Made by a program: the position numbers and the translations under genes. The notes below the pieces were generated by a model. The model was not told the DNA's origin. It was given only the letters and a program-made list of their open reading frames with translations, and did no database searches. From the NCBI RefSeq assembly GCF_015143595.1, contig NZ_WYEU01000005.1:1-64000 (forward strand): 64,000 nt of DNA, given 5' to 3'. The DNA comes from Sneathiella sp. P13V-1. Lineage in GTDB: Bacteria > Pseudomonadota > Alphaproteobacteria > Sneathiellales > Sneathiellaceae. The number at the start of each line of letters is the position of its first letter. The stretch's first letter is position 1. This document shows, one piece after another, positions 28,083 to 37,495 of this stretch.

Positions 28083-29084
28083 ATGACTGAAACACAGAAT
28101 AAAAACCCTGCAAATATTCAGCAGATGGCGGAAAAAATCCGCAAAGGGGATCGCCGGGCTTTGGCGCGGGCGATCACTCAGGCAGAATCAATCCGTAAAG
28201 ATCATCAGGAAAGCGCTCAGGCACTTTTAAATGACCTTTTACCTGATACAGGTAAATCGGTGCGTATCGGGATTTCTGGGACACCGGGGGTGGGTAAGTC
28301 AACCTTCATTGAAGCCTTTGGAAAGTTCCTGACAGGGCTTGGGAAAAAAGTGGCGGTTTTGACCATTGACCCGTCTTCAAAGCGGACCGGTGGATCCATC
28401 CTTGGCGATAAGACCCGGATGGAAGAGCTGTCACGGGATCCCAATGCTTTCATTCGCCCATCCCCGTCAGGGGGATCGCTAGGCGGTGTGGCAAGGCGGA
28501 CAAGGGAGGTTATGCTCCTATGCGAGGCCGCAGGCTTTGATGTGATCCTGATCGAAACGGTTGGTGTCGGGCAGTCTGAGACGACCGTCGCGGATATGGT
28601 GGACCTCTTTATGCTTTTGCTTGCCCCAGCTGGTGGTGATGAGTTGCAAGGCATCAAGCGCGGCGTGATGGAACTTGCCGATATTATCGTCATCAACAAA
28701 GCAGATGGGGACCTTATTCCTGTCGCGCGGCGGGCAGCCTCCGAGTACCGGGGGGCGGTCGGCCTGATGCGCCCAAAAAGCAAAAACTGGATGCCAAAAG
28801 TGATGATGACATCCGCGCTGAAAAAATTGGGTATTGATGAACTGTGGCAAACGATCGAAGAGTATAGAGAGGCGCGAGGTGCTGATGATGAACTTGAAAC
28901 TCAGCGATCAGAACAAGCAGCTGCCTGGATGTGGTCAGAAATCGACGAAAGTTTGATGAATCACTTAAGGGAACATCCGACAGTTTCTGCTCTACTTCCG
29001 GAAAAAGAAGCCGCAGTAAAGGCGGGCAAAGTAAGTGCAGCGGCAGCAGCACGTGAACTGTTAGCTGTTTTTCTGGGGAAATAG
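28083..29084 (+). CDS. meaB: Methylmalonyl-CoA mutase-associated G-protein chaperone
   Basis: A 333-residue P-loop GTPase that guards and reloads the B12 mutase. Motifs are GTPGVGKST (Walker A), a DPSSxRTGG-type segment (here [18 protein letters not shown]), ETVGVGQSE and NKAD. The C-terminal helices form the dimerisation arm. I prefer ATG 28083 because the following residues match the family N-terminus; ATG 28053 would add ten residues and neither has a strong ribosome binding site. It is split from the mutase only by the deacylase and cdd genes. Confidence 0.92.
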   Translation: MTETQNKNPANIQQMAEKIRKGDRRALARAITQAESIRKDHQESAQALLNDLLPDTGKSVRIGISGTPGVGKSTFIEAFGKFLTGLGKKVAVLTIDPSSKRTGGSILGDKTRMEELSRDPNAFIRPSPSGGSLGGVARRTREVMLLCEAAGFDVILIETVGVGQSETTVADMVDLFMLLLAPAGGDELQGIKRGVMELADIIVINKADGDLIPVARRAASEYRGAVGLMRPKSKNWMPKVMMTSALKKLGIDELWQTIEEYREARGADDELETQRSEQAAAWMWSEIDESLMNHLREHPTVSALLPEKEAAVKAGKVSAAAAARELLAVFLGK

Positions 29085-29136
29085 CAGAGAAATTGGCGGC
29101 TTTTACGGGAATTGTGACAATAACGCGTAAAGGGGG

Positions 29137-29165
29137 TTGACGAATAGTCTCCCATTCCTTAAAAG
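29137..29165 (+). promoter_or_regulatory. Candidate promoter of rpmB
   Basis: TTGACG at 29137-29142, 17 bases, then TAAAAG at 29160-29165. The predicted start leaves a leader of about 50 bases that contains a hairpin, ACCGGC / GCCGGT, at 29179-29196, just before the GAGGTG ribosome binding site. Confidence 0.55.
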
Positions 29166-29224
29166 CCTTCTTCACAACACCGGCTGAGAGGCCGGTATTT
29201 CTATTTATTCTAATGAGGTGCGCT

Positions 29225-29515
29225 ATGGCCCGTCGTTGTGAATTGACAGGTAAAGGTGTTCAGGCCGGCAACAATGTCAGCCATGCCCACAACAAAACTC
29301 GTCGTCGTTTTCTGCCAAACGTGCAGGACGTTCGTCTGATGTCTGAAACTCTTGGTCGTTCTTTCGCTCTGAAAGTATCCGCTGCCGCTCTTCGCTCTGT
29401 TGAGCATAATGGCGGTCTGGATAACTTCCTGATGAAAGCTAAAGACGAGAAACTTTCTCTTCAGGCACGTCGTGTGAAACGCGACATCAAAAAAGCTCAG
29501 ACTGCTGCTGCATAA
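29225..29515 (+). CDS. rpmB: Ribosomal protein bL28
   Basis: A 97-residue basic protein beginning [12 protein letters not shown], the usual bL28 start, with [14 protein letters not shown] following. I chose ATG 29225 over the in-frame ATG 12 bases upstream because of this and because GAGGTG then lies at proper distance. It is a monocistronic unit with its own promoter and terminator. It lacks the CxxC zinc motifs of C+ forms, having a single Cys. Confidence 0.97.
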   Translation: MARRCELTGKGVQAGNNVSHAHNKTRRRFLPNVQDVRLMSETLGRSFALKVSAAALRSVEHNGGLDNFLMKAKDEKLSLQARRVKRDIKKAQTAAA

Positions 29516-29539
29516 GCGCTATCCCTGAGATATAGAATT

Positions 29540-29576
29540 AAAAAACGAGTGCGCCGATGGCCGCTCGTTTTTTTTA
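29540..29576 (+). terminator. Rho-independent terminator of rpmB
   Basis: A stem AAACGAG / CTCGTTT with an inner GCC-GAT-GGC hairpin is followed by eight T's, about 25 bases after the stop codon. Confidence 0.85.
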
Positions 29577-29639
29577 TGCTTGTTTTTCCCTCAAACACAC
29601 CCATCTGAGAATCGGGGCGTGCATTAGGGAGAGCTCATA

Positions 29640-30404
29640 ATGAAAGCACGTAGGGATATTCTGAAGGGGGCAAGCCTTCTTCCGTTAAGCGCAATTCTTG
29701 CCAATCCGGCACTTGCCAAAATGGTGGCTGATGGTGTCGAAATGAAAAGCCTCAATCTTGAAAGCGGACGAACAGTGAAAGCAGGTGTCGCCTTGCCAGC
29801 GGTATCCAATGCTCCCTCTGTTATCCTCATACATGAATGGTGGGGGCTGAATGATCAAATCTTATCCGTAGCCGCAGATTTTGCAAGGCAAGGTTATCTG
29901 GCCGTTGCAGTGGACCTTTATGGTGGGAATGTTGCCACGACTCCCGATGAGGCGCGTGCGAATATGAAAGCCGTGAAAGCCAGTGAAGCCGAGGAGACGC
30001 TGAAAGGCTGGATGGAATGGGCGAAAAACGAAAGGGATTCCTCGGGTAAAGTGGGAACGGTTGGGTGGTGTTTTGGCGGTGGCTGGTCTCTGAATGCGTC
30101 AATCGCGGCGCCAGTGGACGCAACAGTTATCTATTATGGTAACGTTACGCGTCCTGCATCCGATCTTAAAAAACTGAAAGGCCCGGTTCAGGGGCATTTT
30201 GCAACCAAAGACAAATGGATCAATAAAGAGATGGTCGCAGGCTTTGAGGCGGCCATGAAAGAGGCGGGGCGCCCAGATCCAGAGACTTACTGGTACGAAG
30301 CAGACCATGCTTTCGCGAACCCCTCTGGCGGGCGATTTGATGCCGAAGATGCCCAACTTGCGTGGACACGCACAATGGACTTCCTCGGCAAAAATCTGGC
30401 GTAA
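29640..30404 (+). CDS. Exported dienelactone hydrolase-family protein
   Basis: A 254-residue alpha/beta hydrolase with the triad C144 (GWCFGG), D191 and H223 (ADHAF) of dienelactone hydrolases. The N-terminus MKARRDILKGASLLPLSAILANPALA looks like a Tat-type signal (RRDILK followed by a hydrophobic stretch), so the enzyme is probably periplasmic, unlike classical cytosolic dienelactone hydrolase. The natural substrate is unknown. It converges on cobT with only six bases between stops. Confidence 0.85.
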   Translation: MKARRDILKGASLLPLSAILANPALAKMVADGVEMKSLNLESGRTVKAGVALPAVSNAPSVILIHEWWGLNDQILSVAADFARQGYLAVAVDLYGGNVATTPDEARANMKAVKASEAEETLKGWMEWAKNERDSSGKVGTVGWCFGGGWSLNASIAAPVDATVIYYGNVTRPASDLKKLKGPVQGHFATKDKWINKEMVAGFEAAMKEAGRPDPETYWYEADHAFANPSGGRFDAEDAQLAWTRTMDFLGKNLA

Positions 30405-30410
30405 TTTAGC

Positions 30411-32276
30411 TTACCAGCGACTGGCTGACTTCTTGGACTTTCTATGTTCATCAAACAAGTCGGCCAGCTGCTCCATCATGACACCACCGAGCTGTTCGGC
30501 ATCAATGATCGTCACCGCCTGTTCATAGTAACGGGTCACATCATGCCCGATACCAATGGCAATCAGCTCCACAGGGGATCGTGTTTCAATCCAGCTGATG
30601 ACATCCCTGAGGTGACGGTCCAGATAGTTACCTGGGTTGACTGACAGTGTGCTGTCATCCACCGGAGCACCATCAGAAATGACCATCAAGATGCGCCGTT
30701 GTTCTGGACGGCCCAGAAGGCGATTGTGAGCCCAAAGTAGACCTTCACCATCGATGTTTTCTTTCAGCAGCCCTTCTTTAAGCATCAAGCCTAGAGATTG
30801 CTTGGCCCGGCGATAAGGATGGTCGGCCGGCTTGTAGACAATGTGCCGGAGATCATTCAAGCGGCCCGGGTTCGGGTTTTTACCTTCTGCCAGCCATTTT
30901 TCGCGAGATTGGCCACCTTTCCAGGCGCGGGTCGTAAAGCCGAGGATCTCAACTTTAACTGAGCACCGTTCCAGAGTTCTGGCAAGAATATCGGCGCAAA
31001 TAGCTGCGATAGAAATCGGGCGGCCACGCATGGAGCCAGAGTTGTCGATGAGAAGTGTTACTACGGTGTCACGAAACTCTGTGTCCTGCTCTTGTTTAAA
31101 GGAAAGCGGCAGCATTGGGTCCACAACAACACGTGACAAACGTGCGGCGTCCAACATGCCTTCTTCCAGATCAAAGGACCAGGAGCGGTTTTGCTGCGCC
31201 TGTAGTTTCCTTTGCAGACGGTTAGCAAGACGGCTGACCAGACTGTGCATGGTTGAAAGTTGTTGATCCAGTTGTTGGCGCAAACGGGAAAGCTCTTCAG
31301 GTTCGCTCAGCTCGTCCGCCTGAACGATTTCGTCAAACTCAGTTGTGAAGGCCTTGTATGGAGGCTCTTCCATTGAGTTTCTGAAATCCTCTGGATACGA
31401 GGCTTTACGATCCTTACCTGCTTCTTCTCCGTCAGTCTGCGCTTCTTGCTCTAGTGTGTCGCCAGCTTCTGTATCGGTGCTGTCATCGCCAGAGCCCTCT
31501 TGCGCACTGGCTTCTTCGGCAGCACTTGCATCTTGTGCTTCATCATCGCCTTCAGCGCCGCTGCTTTCCGCTTCGCTATCCTGTTCACCTTCGTCACTTT
31601 CCCCCTGATCATCTTCGGAGCTATCTATGCCGTCAGCTTCGTCATATAGATCCAGATCACGGAGCAGTTGTTTGGCTGCGGCAGCAAAGGCTTCCTGATC
31701 GTCCGCGGTGTCAATCAACGCTTGAAAATCTTCATCTCCTTTACGTTCGATTTCACTGCGCCAAAGGTCAACCATATTGGCCGCACTTGACGGGACAGGC
31801 GTGCCGGTCAGCTTTTCACGAACGAGAAGACCCAGAACTTCTGAAAGGGGCGCTTCAGATTTATCATAGATCCGATCATACCCGAATTCTTTGCATTTGG
31901 TGTCCAGTTGGCGGTAGAGGTTTTCGGAAACTCCCTGCATCCGGTTGGAGCCAAGTGCCTCGACGCGCGCCTGTTCAATGGCATCGAACATGGTGCGGGC
32001 ATCTGATCCGCTTGGTGTCAGCTGAGAATGCAAGGCATCGTCGTGATATCTCTTGCGAAGGGCAAGGCTGTCAGACTCGCCGCGGATCCTGTTGATGTCG
32101 CCTTCGGGCAGATCCCGGGAAGGATTTGAGATGCGGGCACGATGCTGGAACAGGCCCGGAAGGTCTGTTCCAAACAACACTTCCAACTCCTTATCACGGG
32201 AGATGGCTCGCATCGTGGATGTGGTTGCCCGTTTAAATGCCTCTGCTGGCGTTTCTTTGTTCTTGGATAAGGACAC
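30411..32276 (-). CDS. cobT: Aerobic cobaltochelatase, CobT subunit
   Basis: A 621-residue protein. An N-terminal helical region (1-210) is followed by a very acidic linker (about 215-300, runs of E, D and S), then a von Willebrand A domain whose MIDAS motif is DNSGSM. CobT forms a two-tiered ring with CobS that, with CobN, inserts cobalt into hydrogenobyrinic acid a,c-diamide in aerobic B12 synthesis. The start is GTG at 32276, six bases after the cobS stop; the following residues match known CobT N-termini. cobN is not in the window. Confidence 0.95.
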   Translation of the reverse strand: MSLSKNKETPAEAFKRATTSTMRAISRDKELEVLFGTDLPGLFQHRARISNPSRDLPEGDINRIRGESDSLALRKRYHDDALHSQLTPSGSDARTMFDAIEQARVEALGSNRMQGVSENLYRQLDTKCKEFGYDRIYDKSEAPLSEVLGLLVREKLTGTPVPSSAANMVDLWRSEIERKGDEDFQALIDTADDQEAFAAAAKQLLRDLDLYDEADGIDSSEDDQGESDEGEQDSEAESSGAEGDDEAQDASAAEEASAQEGSGDDSTDTEAGDTLEQEAQTDGEEAGKDRKASYPEDFRNSMEEPPYKAFTTEFDEIVQADELSEPEELSRLRQQLDQQLSTMHSLVSRLANRLQRKLQAQQNRSWSFDLEEGMLDAARLSRVVVDPMLPLSFKQEQDTEFRDTVVTLLIDNSGSMRGRPISIAAICADILARTLERCSVKVEILGFTTRAWKGGQSREKWLAEGKNPNPGRLNDLRHIVYKPADHPYRRAKQSLGLMLKEGLLKENIDGEGLLWAHNRLLGRPEQRRILMVISDGAPVDDSTLSVNPGNYLDRHLRDVISWIETRSPVELIAIGIGHDVTRYYEQAVTIIDAEQLGGVMMEQLADLFDEHRKSKKSASRW

Positions 32277-32282
32277 CGGACA

Positions 32283-33278
32283 CTAGCTCACAATGTTAGC
32301 GACAGATTCCGGCAATTCCTCACCAAAGGCACGCTGATAATATTCTGCGACAATTGGGCGTTCAATCTCGTCGCATTTATTAAGGAACGTGACGCGGAAC
32401 GCAAAAGCAACATCACCAAAAATCTCTGCATTTTCAGCCCATGTGATAACTGAACGCGGGCTCATCACAGTCGAAATGTCACCAGCAATAAAGCCGGAAC
32501 GCGTCAGTTCCGCACAGCCAATCATGGCCTGAATTGTCTTACGGCCTTCGGCGGTATCATAGTTTGGCAGTTTGGAAAGAACGATATCTGTCTCGGCTTC
32601 TTCCGGCAGATAGTTCAATGTCGTCACAATGTTCCAACGGTCCATCTGACCCTGGTTTAGCTGCTGTGTGCCATGGTAAAGGCCTGTTGTGTCGCCAAGA
32701 CCAATAGTGTTCGTTGTAGCAAACAAACGAAAAGCCGGATGAGGGCGGATCACTCGGTTCTGATCGAGAAGCGTCAATTTACCTTCTACTTCAAGAACTC
32801 GCTGGATTACGAACATCACATCTGGACGACCTGCATCATATTCGTCAAATACAATCGCGGTTGGGGATTGAAGAGCCCAAGGCAGGATGCCTTCCTGAAA
32901 TTCTGTAACCTGTTTTCCATCGCGAAGTACAATGGCGTCTTTACCAACCAGATCAATACGGGAGACGTGGCTGTCCAGGTTGATACGAATGCAGGGCCAG
33001 TTAAGCCGCGCGGCTACTTGTTCAATATGTGTAGACTTACCCGTACCGTGATAACCCTGCACCATCACACGACGGTTGAACGCAAAACCTGCCAGAATGG
33101 CCATGGTTGTGTCATGATCAAACACATAAGTTGGATCAAGGTCTGGCACCAATTCTGTTTTCTGGCTGAAAGCCGGGACTTCAAGATCTGAATCCAGCTT
33201 AAATACGTCCCGAACAGAAACCTTGATGTCGGGCAGATTGATTTCCGGATTGTCTCCGGCGAGTTCTAAAGGGGTCAT
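32283..33278 (-). CDS. cobS: Aerobic cobaltochelatase, CobS ATPase subunit
   Basis: A 331-residue MoxR-type AAA+ ATPase. Walker [10 protein letters not shown], Walker [10 protein letters not shown], and a sensor region with LFATTNTIG. It drives cobalt insertion together with CobT, encoded immediately downstream. Length and sequence are standard. The J-domain gene lies 34 bases upstream on the same strand. Confidence 0.96.
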   Translation of the reverse strand: MTPLELAGDNPEINLPDIKVSVRDVFKLDSDLEVPAFSQKTELVPDLDPTYVFDHDTTMAILAGFAFNRRVMVQGYHGTGKSTHIEQVAARLNWPCIRINLDSHVSRIDLVGKDAIVLRDGKQVTEFQEGILPWALQSPTAIVFDEYDAGRPDVMFVIQRVLEVEGKLTLLDQNRVIRPHPAFRLFATTNTIGLGDTTGLYHGTQQLNQGQMDRWNIVTTLNYLPEEAETDIVLSKLPNYDTAEGRKTIQAMIGCAELTRSGFIAGDISTVMSPRSVITWAENAEIFGDVAFAFRVTFLNKCDEIERPIVAEYYQRAFGEELPESVANIVS

Positions 33279-33312
33279 TACGTTTCCGTCTACTTATTCA
33301 ATGTCTTTTGGT

Positions 33313-33909
33313 TCAGAATTGTCCGCTTGAAAGAAGGTGAGTATAGGCTTGGTTGATGTTCTTTAGAATTTCTTCAGCCTGTTTATCACCCCCGTTAATG
33401 TCTGGATGGTATTTTCTGGCAAGTTCCTTGCGGCGTTTTTTTATGTCATTCAGACTGCATCCGGGACTTAGGTTTAAAGTTGCTAAAGCAGCACGTTGCT
33501 CTGGATCCAGTTCCGGGTCAACAACCTTGTTGGAGCCAGACCGTTTTGCTTTGGCATAATCCCCAAATTCGCCATCCTTCTGAAACTCAAATGGATCGTC
33601 ATATCTGGGAGAATGTTTGGGGCGAGATGTTCGGCTGCCCAGCTTCCATGTAGGGCGATGGCCAGTGATATCTTCGTCCTTGTAGCGAAGTACTTCATCG
33701 TCGCTCATACCGTCGAAAAAATTCCAGCCTTTGTTAAACTCACGAATATGAGGGAGGCAGAACCATTGGTAATCGTCAGGGGAGCCACGATCGAGCATAC
33801 GCGTTTTTGGCGCACGATGATCACCGGGCTCCTGGCAATCTGGGTGATCGCAGGTGCGAGCAGATGTTTTTGCCTGTTCAAAACGGTATTTGTTCGCTGA
33901 ATTACTCAT
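33313..33909 (-). CDS. J-domain protein with C-terminal J domain
   Basis: A 198-residue protein. The N-terminal part has a possible zinc site (CDHPDCQEPGDH, and C-x-H in FCLPHI). The J domain is at the C-terminus (about 140-195), with the HPD motif in KYHPDINGG, so it can stimulate an Hsp70. This reversed order, with J domain last, is common in the alphaproteobacterial protein encoded next to bolA and cobS. Its specific client is unknown. Confidence 0.88.
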   Translation of the reverse strand: MSNSANKYRFEQAKTSARTCDHPDCQEPGDHRAPKTRMLDRGSPDDYQWFCLPHIREFNKGWNFFDGMSDDEVLRYKDEDITGHRPTWKLGSRTSRPKHSPRYDDPFEFQKDGEFGDYAKAKRSGSNKVVDPELDPEQRAALATLNLSPGCSLNDIKKRRKELARKYHPDINGGDKQAEEILKNINQAYTHLLSSGQF

Positions 33910-33987
33910 GGCCCCATATTACGGCCTTTTGGGGCTTGGAAGCAAGCAAAGCACAGGCGCAAAGACGCAAAAAAGTGTGAGCAGGCC

Positions 33988-34425
33988 CTATTGCTGGTTT
34001 GTATTTACTTCTGACAGAGCCCGGGCAAGATGACTTAGGGCATCCTGAAACTTTTCATTTTCAATTGACGAAAAGTTTCGCGCCATCTCCAAACACATTC
34101 TTTGGCGCGAAGAGGTGTGCGCATTTGTGGAGGCGTCAAGCCCATCATAGAAGTAATTAATAGGCACGTTGAGAGCTGTCGCAATGCTGTAAAGTCGACC
34201 TGCTGAAATCCGATTAATGCCCTTTTCATATTTATGGGCTTGCTGATAGGTGACACCAATCATCGCTGCCATTTGTTGCTGGGTGTAGCCCATCATAATG
34301 CGCCGCTCACGAATGCGGGCACCTACATGTTGATCAATACGCCGGACGTCCATTTGATGTTCATTGGTGTCATTATTCGAATTGGCCACCAGCTCTTTTG
34401 TGTCTAGTTTTGTCGGGGCTGACAT
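33988..34425 (-). CDS. XRE-family regulator, PraR-like
   Basis: A 145-residue protein with a helix-turn-helix at about residues 34-90 (GARIRERRIMMGYTQQQMAAMIGVTYQQAHKYEKG) followed by RISAGRLY, as in the rhizobial SinR/PraR-like regulators. The C-terminal 50 residues are helical. GGAGAG precedes the ATG. It sits between the J-domain gene and divergent bolA, sharing a 232-base, very AT-rich intergenic region in which it may bind. Confidence 0.85.
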   Translation of the reverse strand: MSAPTKLDTKELVANSNNDTNEHQMDVRRIDQHVGARIRERRIMMGYTQQQMAAMIGVTYQQAHKYEKGINRISAGRLYSIATALNVPINYFYDGLDASTNAHTSSRQRMCLEMARNFSSIENEKFQDALSHLARALSEVNTNQQ

Positions 34426-34657
34426 TATTTCTCTCCGGCAGTGAAAAGTAATTCAATTAAAAAGAGTTTGCGAAATTAAAACTAACTATTTTTAAGAGCG
34501 AAAGCATACATACAAAACGTCTAATATAAATAGAGTTGTTTACCATAATATTCAACAGATAAAATAAATAATAGAAAATAATTAAAAATATACTCGTTAA
34601 GTTTGGGAGGATAATTGTTCTGAAGCGTGGTAGTTTATGTGCTGAAAGGAATGTCAA
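34426..34657. promoter_or_regulatory. AT-rich divergent regulatory region
   Basis: The 232 bases between the XRE regulator and bolA are far more AT-rich than their surroundings, especially 34500-34600. The region must hold two divergent promoters. I could not define individual boxes or an operator. Confidence 0.45.
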
Positions 34658-34927
34658 ATGTCAGTACGCGATACCATTGAATCCAAACTAAGGGACACAT
34701 TTTCTCCTGAGTTTTTAGAGGTTTTGGATGAATCAGCATTACATGCAGGTCATGCAGGTGCTCCGGAGGGCGGGGAGAGCCATTTCAGAGTCAAAATGAT
34801 CGCCCGTACATTTGATGGTGAAGGCCGTGTTGCAAGGCAGCGGGCAGTCTATCGTGTTCTTCAAGATGAAATGAAAAACCAGATCCACGCATTGGCTTTG
34901 GAATTGAAAACGCCTGACGAAATTTGA
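34658..34927 (+). CDS. bolA: BolA-family protein
   Basis: An 89-residue protein with the class II KH-like BolA fold; SHFRVKMIARTFDGEGRVARQRAVYRVL is the family core, and the His in SHF is a potential iron-sulfur ligand with monothiol glutaredoxin. BolA proteins act in iron regulation and cluster delivery. AAAGGA precedes the ATG by seven bases. The usual neighbourhood (J-domain protein, cobS, cobT) is present on the other strand. Confidence 0.9.
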   Translation: MSVRDTIESKLRDTFSPEFLEVLDESALHAGHAGAPEGGESHFRVKMIARTFDGEGRVARQRAVYRVLQDEMKNQIHALALELKTPDEI

Positions 34928-35012
34928 TTTCACTAAATTATTTCGAGTTACGTTAAGTAAAAACTCAACCTATGAGAGTATTTTTACTTATAATTACTTG
35001 GAGTATTCAGGC

Positions 35013-35312
35013 GTGCCTCAACAAGAACACTCTTTAATGAACGGGAATGTAAGTATTTTTGATCCCGTAACTGGTGAAAAACGTAGAACTAGTATCCGTA
35101 TGGAGAAACTGGAATGGGATACCATGCGTAAGATCTGTGCGATCAATAAGATGACCATTCATCAGTTCTGTACTTTTGCTGCGCAAGATCCGCGCCGGAA
35201 AGAGAGATCTCGGACCTCAAGGATCAGATGTGCCATCTTGAAATATTGCATCGACAATGGCGCAACACTCAAATCAAACGAGAAGGTAAGTCAGCAATAT
35301 TGGCAGTGTTAG
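35013..35312 (+). CDS. Ribbon-helix-helix (RHH_4-type) regulator
   Basis: A 99-residue protein matching the alphaproteobacterial RHH_4 type: a strand with RRTSIRMEKLEWDTM, a helix KICAINKMTIHQF, then a distal helix ending SRIRCAILKYCI. These usually bind DNA as dimers. No ATG is well placed; GTG 35013 has TTGGAG nine bases upstream, while TTG 34998 and ATG 35037 are less likely. The last 39 bases overlap the end of the convergent transporter gene. Confidence 0.65.
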   Translation: MPQQEHSLMNGNVSIFDPVTGEKRRTSIRMEKLEWDTMRKICAINKMTIHQFCTFAAQDPRRKERSRTSRIRCAILKYCIDNGATLKSNEKVSQQYWQC

Positions 35313-36152
35313 AAATGATAACAGCGTTGAAATAAGCACTGTGCCGGCGATTTCACCTGTTGCCCGATTATAACGCAGGGCAAACAGGTAGTTGAACACT
35401 GCGACCGGCATAGTGCATTCGATAATCAACACCCCTTTTGCAGTACCTTCCAACCCAAATATGGTGGCAAGTCCCAGTCCAACACCGAACCCAAGCAGTA
35501 ATCTAATGACGGAAAGCACGGTTGCCCTACCCAAGTGCTGAACGGATAGGTTTGCCAAGCTGACGCCAAGCGCCATCAGCATCATTGGAATAGTAATTCC
35601 GCCAAGTAGACTAGTAGTGTCATTAATCCATTCCGGCGTGACTGTTCCAGTAAGCTTGATGGTCATGGCCACCAAAACGGCGTAAAGCAAAGGCGTTTTC
35701 GCAAGTTGGGAGAGGGAGCTGCTGCCCGAGGCGATGTAAACGCCTAAAGTAAACTGCAAGATCGCGTATACCGTGAAAAAAGCGAGCGCAAAAGCAAGCC
35801 CTTCTTCACCAAACGCAAACAGGCAAAGGGGAACTCCCATGTTCCCCGTATTTGGAAAGGCCAATGCTGGTAAATAGTCCCTCACATTCATGCGGAGGGC
35901 TTTTAAGATTGAGATGCCAATAACCAAGAAAGCAATGAGGGAATAGAGCGCCAATAACCCAAATTCCAGAAAGCTGCTCAGTTCCATTTTCAGGTTGATC
36001 AGCGTCGAAAAAATGAGGGTAGGGGCGCCGATATTGGTGACCAGCCCTGTCACAGTTTCCATGTGAAAAGAGCGTCCGCTTTTTGCCCAATAGAAGCCGA
36101 TACCTGCGCAGATCAGTACAGGCGCGATTACGTTAAACAGAATTTCAATCAT
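35274..36152 (-). CDS. AEC-family (auxin efflux carrier-like) transporter
   Basis: A 292-residue membrane protein with about ten helices in two inverted five-helix repeats. The tracts LPALAFPNTGNMGVPLCLFAFG and the C-terminal EGTAKGVLIIECTMPVAVFNYLFALRYN match the Mem_trans/AEC family, which exports organic acids or other anions. The substrate is unknown. It is followed by nothing on its strand; the ribbon-helix-helix gene overlaps its 3' end in the opposite direction. Confidence 0.88.
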   Translation of the reverse strand: MIEILFNVIAPVLICAGIGFYWAKSGRSFHMETVTGLVTNIGAPTLIFSTLINLKMELSSFLEFGLLALYSLIAFLVIGISILKALRMNVRDYLPALAFPNTGNMGVPLCLFAFGEEGLAFALAFFTVYAILQFTLGVYIASGSSSLSQLAKTPLLYAVLVAMTIKLTGTVTPEWINDTTSLLGGITIPMMLMALGVSLANLSVQHLGRATVLSVIRLLLGFGVGLGLATIFGLEGTAKGVLIIECTMPVAVFNYLFALRYNRATGEIAGTVLISTLLSFLTLPILLTYLLV

Positions 36153-36196
36153 ATTTTATTGTTCAGGCTTCAGCAGGTTTTAAGCAATATCACGAA

Positions 36197-37486
36197 TTAA
36201 GAGTCCAGATGGGTTACCTTCAATTCGGTTATCTGATTACGCTCTTTTTGGGTGACTTCAAAGCGAAAACCAAAGAATGTAAAGACTTGTCCTATTTCCG
36301 GAATGACTTTTGCCTCGTTAATCACCAAACCTGCAATAGTGGCTGCTTCTTCATCTGGCAGCGACCAACCGCATTTTCGGTTAAGGTCACGAATTGTTAC
36401 CGTTCCTTCGGTTACGATTGTTTCATCGTCAATGATGGTAACACCGGAAACTTCCTCGTCATGTTCGTCAGAGATGTCACCAACGATTTCTTCCAGAATA
36501 TCTTCAAGTGTCACCAGACCCATAAGGGCACCATATTCATCCACAACAAGGGCGAAGTGAGCATGACGTTCCAAAAAGGCATTGAGCTGGTTTCGAAGGG
36601 TTGTCGTTTCGGGCACAAAATAGGGTTCGGAGGCAACATCCTCGATGGACAGTCCGGTGTAATCGCCCTTCAAAGGTAACAAAGAGCGTAAAACATCCTT
36701 CGCATGGATAATGCCGATAATGTTTTCCGGATCATCCCGCCACAAGGGGAGGCGTGTATAAGGGCTGGACAATACCTGATCCAGAATTTCGGCAACCGGT
36801 TTGCTGCTATCTACGGTTTCCACGTTTTTCCGGTGGATCATAATCTCGGACAGATCGACCTCATCCATATCCAGGATCGTCCCCAACATATGGCGTTCAT
36901 GCATGATGATGCCCGCATCTTCTGAATGTAGATCAATGGCTCCACGCAGTTCATCTTGTGCAGCATCTGACAGGGCATCGGGGTCCACTGTCGATATTGT
37001 TACACCAAACAAACGGAGTGTCATGTTAACGATCATATTTACCCCCATAACAAATGGGGACAAAAGGAAGGTCACAGGCCGCATAATCGGGGCCACAAAT
37101 CTTGCAACACGAATGGGTCGACGCAAGGCATAGGTTTTTGGCAGGACTTCGGCGAAAATCAGAACCAGCGCCGTCATTGCGAGTGTTGCGTAAGCCACAC
37201 CTATCTCGCCAAACCAGGAAATCATCAGGCTGGTTGCCAATGCAGATGCCAGAATATTGACCAGATTATTCCCAAGAAGAATTGCACTGATCAGTTCTGT
37301 GTGCCTGGCCCGTAAACGGTTGACAATTTTCGCTTTTTTATCTCCTGCCTGCTCCATTTGATGCAAGCGGGCGCGGGAGGCACCTGTAAGTGCCGTTTCA
37401 GAGCCGGAAAAGAAACCGGATAATGCCAAAAGAAGGATAATGGCCCCGATCGAAACCAGAAGTTCCGTATCTATATTCAGTTCCAT
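36197..37486 (-). CDS. CNNM/CorC-HlyC family membrane protein
   Basis: A 429-residue protein with a DUF21/CNNM membrane domain (1-190, GFFSGSETALTGASR near residue 25), paired CBS domains (about 210-330, ending LVTLEDILEEIVGDI) and a CorC_HlyC transporter-associated domain (about 345-425). Members move Mg2+ or support cation homeostasis. It starts nine bases after the aroB stop and is probably read from the aroK-aroB transcript. Confidence 0.9.
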   Translation of the reverse strand: MELNIDTELLVSIGAIILLLALSGFFSGSETALTGASRARLHQMEQAGDKKAKIVNRLRARHTELISAILLGNNLVNILASALATSLMISWFGEIGVAYATLAMTALVLIFAEVLPKTYALRRPIRVARFVAPIMRPVTFLLSPFVMGVNMIVNMTLRLFGVTISTVDPDALSDAAQDELRGAIDLHSEDAGIIMHERHMLGTILDMDEVDLSEIMIHRKNVETVDSSKPVAEILDQVLSSPYTRLPLWRDDPENIIGIIHAKDVLRSLLPLKGDYTGLSIEDVASEPYFVPETTTLRNQLNAFLERHAHFALVVDEYGALMGLVTLEDILEEIVGDISDEHDEEVSGVTIIDDETIVTEGTVTIRDLNRKCGWSLPDEEAATIAGLVINEAKVIPEIGQVFTFFGFRFEVTQKERNQITELKVTHLDS

Positions 37487-37495
37487 CGCTTTGAG

